Of a DNA stretch of 64,000 nt, positions 61,241 to 64,000 are shown one piece after another. The stretch spans positions 1 to 64,000 of the forward strand of contig NZ_QGMY01000017.1 of assembly GCF_003173355.1 (NCBI RefSeq), given 5' to 3'. Source of the DNA: Methanospirillum lacunae (GTDB lineage: Archaea > Halobacteriota > Methanomicrobia > Methanomicrobiales > Methanospirillaceae). The stretch's first letter is position 1. The number at the start of each line of letters is the position of its first letter. A program made the translations under genes and the position numbers. The notes beneath the pieces are model-generated. The model had not been told where the DNA came from. It did no database searches and was given only the letters and a program-made list of their open reading frames with translations.

Positions 61241-62200
61241 ATGTCAAATTTAAATATCGTAATAATAGGACCTGAAGATTTCGGAAAGGAGATTGGAAAG
61301 AAAGGAACATCAACAGATATCACGTTCTATAACCTTAAGAAAGGTGAAGCAACCCTCACACTTATAGAGCCGTCCCGGTATCCAGAAAAGTTGTCATCAC
61401 TCTTTTACGCAGTCTCGCTTGCTGATGTAGCAGTTGTTGTCATCGATAAAGTAACTGCCCAGCTCGGTGAATGTATTCTTGAACTGAACTGTGCCCATCT
61501 ATCACGTGGATATCTGATTCTCAGGAATTACCTCGATGCGGCACAGATATCTCCTCTTATCAAAGGAACTGTCCTTGAACAATACAAGGTACTTCCTGAT
61601 GATCTAAATGTCCTTCGTGAAACACTTCTGGATGATGCTGCTGCACTTCCAGCAATTAAGACGGATTCTCCTGGAATAATCCCTATCGACCACCATTTCA
61701 ACGTGAAAGGGATCGGGACCGTAATACTTGGCTGTGTACAGGATGGCACGGTGCACAAACACGATCAGGTGACGATTCATCCGCTCGGTAAATCTATCCA
61801 GATTCGCTCTATACAAAAACACGATGACGATGTGAATGAGGCCCATGCAGGAGACCGGGTCGGGCTTGCTCTCAAGGGGATTGAATCTGATGATCTTGAC
61901 CGGGGATATGTGCTTACTGCATCATCAGGTATTCAGAGTAAATGCGAAATTACCGGGACAGCGAAGATCATTCAGTACTGGCCTGAACCGCTCAAGGAGC
62001 AGATGGTTCTCTACGCAGGCCACTGGATGCAGTTTCTGCCCTGCCGGGTTCAGAAGGTTGCTGCCGGAGGAGACTGGAGGTCAGCAGAGATAACCCTCTC
62101 ATTTGAGAAAGAACTCATCTTTAAATCAGGATCAGTTATTATCCTTCATTATCTGGAAGGAGAAAAACTCAGAATTGTGGGAACCCTCGAGCTTGCTTAA
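61241..62200 (+). CDS. EF-Tu/SelB-like protein with degenerate GTPase domain
   Basis: A 319-residue protein. The first 130 residues resemble a translational GTPase domain (NIVIIGPEDFGKEIGKKGTSTDITFYN...DVAVVVIDKVTAQLGECILELN), but the P-loop GxxxxGK(S/T) is altered and no NKxD motif is seen (a RNYLDAA segment stands there). Residues 145-235 match EF-Tu domain 2 (FNVKGIGTVILGCVQDGTVHKHDQVTIHPLGKSIQIRSIQKHDDDVNEAHAGDRVGLALKG), and a domain 3-like barrel follows. Related to archaeal SelB/EF-1alpha, but probably not a working GTPase. No ribosome site precedes ATG, so the transcript may be leaderless. Confidence 0.75.
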   Translation: MSNLNIVIIGPEDFGKEIGKKGTSTDITFYNLKKGEATLTLIEPSRYPEKLSSLFYAVSLADVAVVVIDKVTAQLGECILELNCAHLSRGYLILRNYLDAAQISPLIKGTVLEQYKVLPDDLNVLRETLLDDAAALPAIKTDSPGIIPIDHHFNVKGIGTVILGCVQDGTVHKHDQVTIHPLGKSIQIRSIQKHDDDVNEAHAGDRVGLALKGIESDDLDRGYVLTASSGIQSKCEITGTAKIIQYWPEPLKEQMVLYAGHWMQFLPCRVQKVAAGGDWRSAEITLSFEKELIFKSGSVIILHYLEGEKLRIVGTLELA

Positions 62201-62209
62201 TACGAGCCC

Positions 62210-64000
62210 ATGATACCGGTCATGAGAGGACAACAGGAGAGAACCCATCTCCCACAGCCTGATTTTCTTCCTGTTTCCCGGGATGAACTTGAGAGTATCG
62301 GGATTGATCATCCTGATATCATCCTCGTTTCAGGAGATGCATACCTTGATCACCCTGCATCTGCGACCGCCCTTCTGGGAAGATCACTCTGGGATGCCGG
62401 ATACACAGTGGGAGTTATCTCTCAGCCAGATATCAGAAATCAAGAGTCATTCACTACATTGGGTCCACCACGCCTCTTTTTTTCAGTATCAAGCGGATCG
62501 ATGGATTCGATGGTGGCCCATTACACACCGGCACGGAAACGCCGGCGTGAGGATGCTTTTTCTCCTGGAGGCCGCCTGTTAAGACCTGACCGTGCAACCC
62601 TCGTGTATGCTGATCTGATACACAGGATCTATCCAAGCTCACCTCTTGTTCTTGGAGGAGTTGAGGCATCCCTGCGAAGATTTGCTCATTATGATTACTG
62701 GTCAGACAAGATTCGCCAGTCCCTCTTTGCAGATGCACCAGCCGACCTCCTGGTCTTCGGGATGGGTGAACAACAACTCATAACCCTTTCCGATGATCTC
62801 GAAAGCGGCAAAGATATAAAGACAATTCATGACCTTCCCGGTACCTGCTGGAAGATCGCCCCAAAGAAGTGGGAAGAGAAGAAGGAAGAGATAAACCAGG
62901 AAATTCTTGAGATTCCCTCATTCACTGATGTCAGTTCAAACCCCCTCCTGTATGCACAAAGCCATATTCAGATATTGAATGAACAAAACCCATACCAGGG
63001 AAAGATAATACTACAGCGTCACCCTAAAACCTTCATTATCCAGAACAGGCCTGCACTCCCTCTCTCTTCGGAGCGGCTTGATCAGATCTATGATCTCCCA
63101 TACAAACGGAGGGCACATCCATCATACCAGGATCCGATTCCTGCACTCGAATCGATCAGGTTTTCAATAACTTCTCACAGGGGTTGTTATGGGAACTGTT
63201 CATTCTGTGCTCTCGCCATGCACCAGGGGAGAATTATCCAGAGCAGGAGTAGGGAGTCAGTACTCAGAGAAGTATGCCGGATTGCAGATATGAAAGAATT
63301 CAGAGGAACGATCTCTGATATCGGCGGACCAAGTGCAAACATGTACGGTGACTGGTGTGAACGGTGGAGTTCACAGGGGGCTTGTTCTGATCGTGAATGT
63401 ACTACTTGCCAGGCCCGGAGATCTGGGATCTCCCAGTACCTTTCTCTTCTTCGGGAAGCCCGGGAGGTTCCCGGGGTTAAACATGTCTTCATCGGTTCCG
63501 GCCTAAGATACGACCTGATCCCTGACGAACCGGACATCATGCAACAGATATGCTCCCATGTTTCAGGACAACTGAAGATTGCCCCTGAACATATCAGCCA
63601 CGATGTAACCATTCTGATGAACAAGCCAGACCTTAACGTGTTTGATTCATTCAGAAAAAAGTTTGAAGAGGCACAAAAAGGGAGAGATTCACGGCAGTAT
63701 ATTATCCCATATCTGATGGCAGGTCACCCGGGATGCACTGTCACGGATATGATCAAACTTGTAGAATATCTCCGTGACCATCATCTTTATACAGAACAAG
63801 TACAGGACTTCACTCCCACACCCATGACAACCTCGACATGTATGTATGCAACAGGCATCGATCCAAGGACAGGAAAAAAAGTGCATGTGCCAAAGGGGGA
63901 GGAAAAGAGGATCCAGCGGGCGTTTTTATCCTGGCGTGATCCTGCCGGATATGACCTTGTCAAAACAGGACTCAGGCAGGAGAGACGTGAAGACCTTATA
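62210..64000 (+). CDS. YgiQ-family radical SAM protein (C-terminal end beyond the window)
   Basis: Open from ATG 62210 to the window edge, 597 codons without a stop. The N-terminal domain (FLPVSRDELESIGIDHPDIILVSGDAYLDHP, GGVEASLRRFAHYDYWSDKIRQS) and the central radical SAM core define the UPF0313/YgiQ family. The core has C326-x3-C330-x2-C333 in RGCYGNCSFCALAMHQG. ISDIGGPSANMYG, APEHISHDV and YLMAGHPGCTVTDM are conserved. Members are usually 570-650 residues, so little is missing. Substrate unknown. It begins 9 bases after the SelB-like gene. Confidence 0.92.
   Translation, partial: MIPVMRGQQERTHLPQPDFLPVSRDELESIGIDHPDIILVSGDAYLDHPASATALLGRSLWDAGYTVGVISQPDIRNQESFTTLGPPRLFFSVSSGSMDSMVAHYTPARKRRREDAFSPGGRLLRPDRATLVYADLIHRIYPSSPLVLGGVEASLRRFAHYDYWSDKIRQSLFADAPADLLVFGMGEQQLITLSDDLESGKDIKTIHDLPGTCWKIAPKKWEEKKEEINQEILEIPSFTDVSSNPLLYAQSHIQILNEQNPYQGKIILQRHPKTFIIQNRPALPLSSERLDQIYDLPYKRRAHPSYQDPIPALESIRFSITSHRGCYGNCSFCALAMHQGRIIQSRSRESVLREVCRIADMKEFRGTISDIGGPSANMYGDWCERWSSQGACSDRECTTCQARRSGISQYLSLLREAREVPGVKHVFIGSGLRYDLIPDEPDIMQQICSHVSGQLKIAPEHISHDVTILMNKPDLNVFDSFRKKFEEAQKGRDSRQYIIPYLMAGHPGCTVTDMIKLVEYLRDHHLYTEQVQDFTPTPMTTSTCMYATGIDPRTGKKVHVPKGEEKRIQRAFLSWRDPAGYDLVKTGLRQERREDLI

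Overview
This window comes from a methanogenic euryarchaeon, most likely a member of the Methanomicrobiales. The evidence is a complete F420-reducing hydrogenase operon (frhADGB), the archaeal GTP cyclohydrolase MptA, an MfnE-like methanofuran kinase, archaeal-type translation, transcription, RNase P, proteasome and SRP components, and several secreted surface proteins of the kind seen in that order. A Methanospirillum-like host fits the surface-protein content but is an inference. No phage, plasmid, CRISPR array or intact insertion sequence was seen.

Layout. 1-1821: 3'-truncated surface-layer type protein read leftward, with a structured mRNA leader. 2200-6838: tRNA-Gln, the C/D-box RNP pair flpA-nop5, a TctA-like permease, hemD and cbf5, tRNA-Ser. 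6894-11266: leftward leuA-leuC-leuD-leuB operon. 11381-15393: membrane glycosyltransferase and iorAB. 15531-20942: tRNA-Ile, hypothetical genes, a t6A methylthiotransferase, the nadX-nadA-nadC operon. 21024-25086: secreted thioredoxin plus CcdA, secreted phospholipase-D protein, MfnE, zinc-ribbon protein and aEF1B. 25114-27657: malate dehydrogenase, SRP RNA, a putative methyltransferase, two tRNAs. 27717-34614: small regulator and membrane protein, two M24 peptidases, AAA ATPase, MBL hydrolase, Rpo11, aIF2-beta, MptA. 34617-35141: tail-anchored HEPN-like protein. 35734-39369: frhADGB. 39370-40612: gene-poor region with decayed reading frames. 40613-42930: three small secreted protein genes, two of them close paralogs. 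43078-48016: TrmI, NAC, PUA protein, RecJ-like DHH protein, Nnr, MoaC. 48121-52931: rpl15e, RNase P subunits, proteasome alpha, SBDS, L37Ae, Rpo12, Brix, Pcc1, prefoldin beta, tRNA-Leu. 53119-64000: beta-helix surface protein, FKBP lipoprotein, TiaS-like protein, homoserine dehydrogenase with a separate ACT protein, PEGA-domain paralogs, DJ-1 family protein, degenerate translational GTPase, 3'-truncated YgiQ-type radical SAM protein.

How it works together. Much of the window is housekeeping for RNA (rRNA and tRNA modification, RNase P, SRP), protein synthesis and turnover, and cofactor precursors (NAD, tetrapyrrole, methanopterin, methanofuran, Moco), with the F420 hydrogenase as the energy-metabolism centre. 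Other segments are devoted to the cell envelope.

The most interesting signal is not a gene. Several genes that look highly expressed (the surface-layer gene, frhA, both tandem secreted paralogs, rpl15e, and more weakly the beta-helix protein) have one to three short, near-perfect stem-loops at or just after the transcription start predicted from their TATA box. The sequences are unrelated but the position is the same. The archaeal exosome genes are absent from their usual place in the proteasome/RNase P cluster. Together these suggest, as a testable inference, 5'-end hairpins that protect mRNAs in a 5'-to-3' RNA decay regime.
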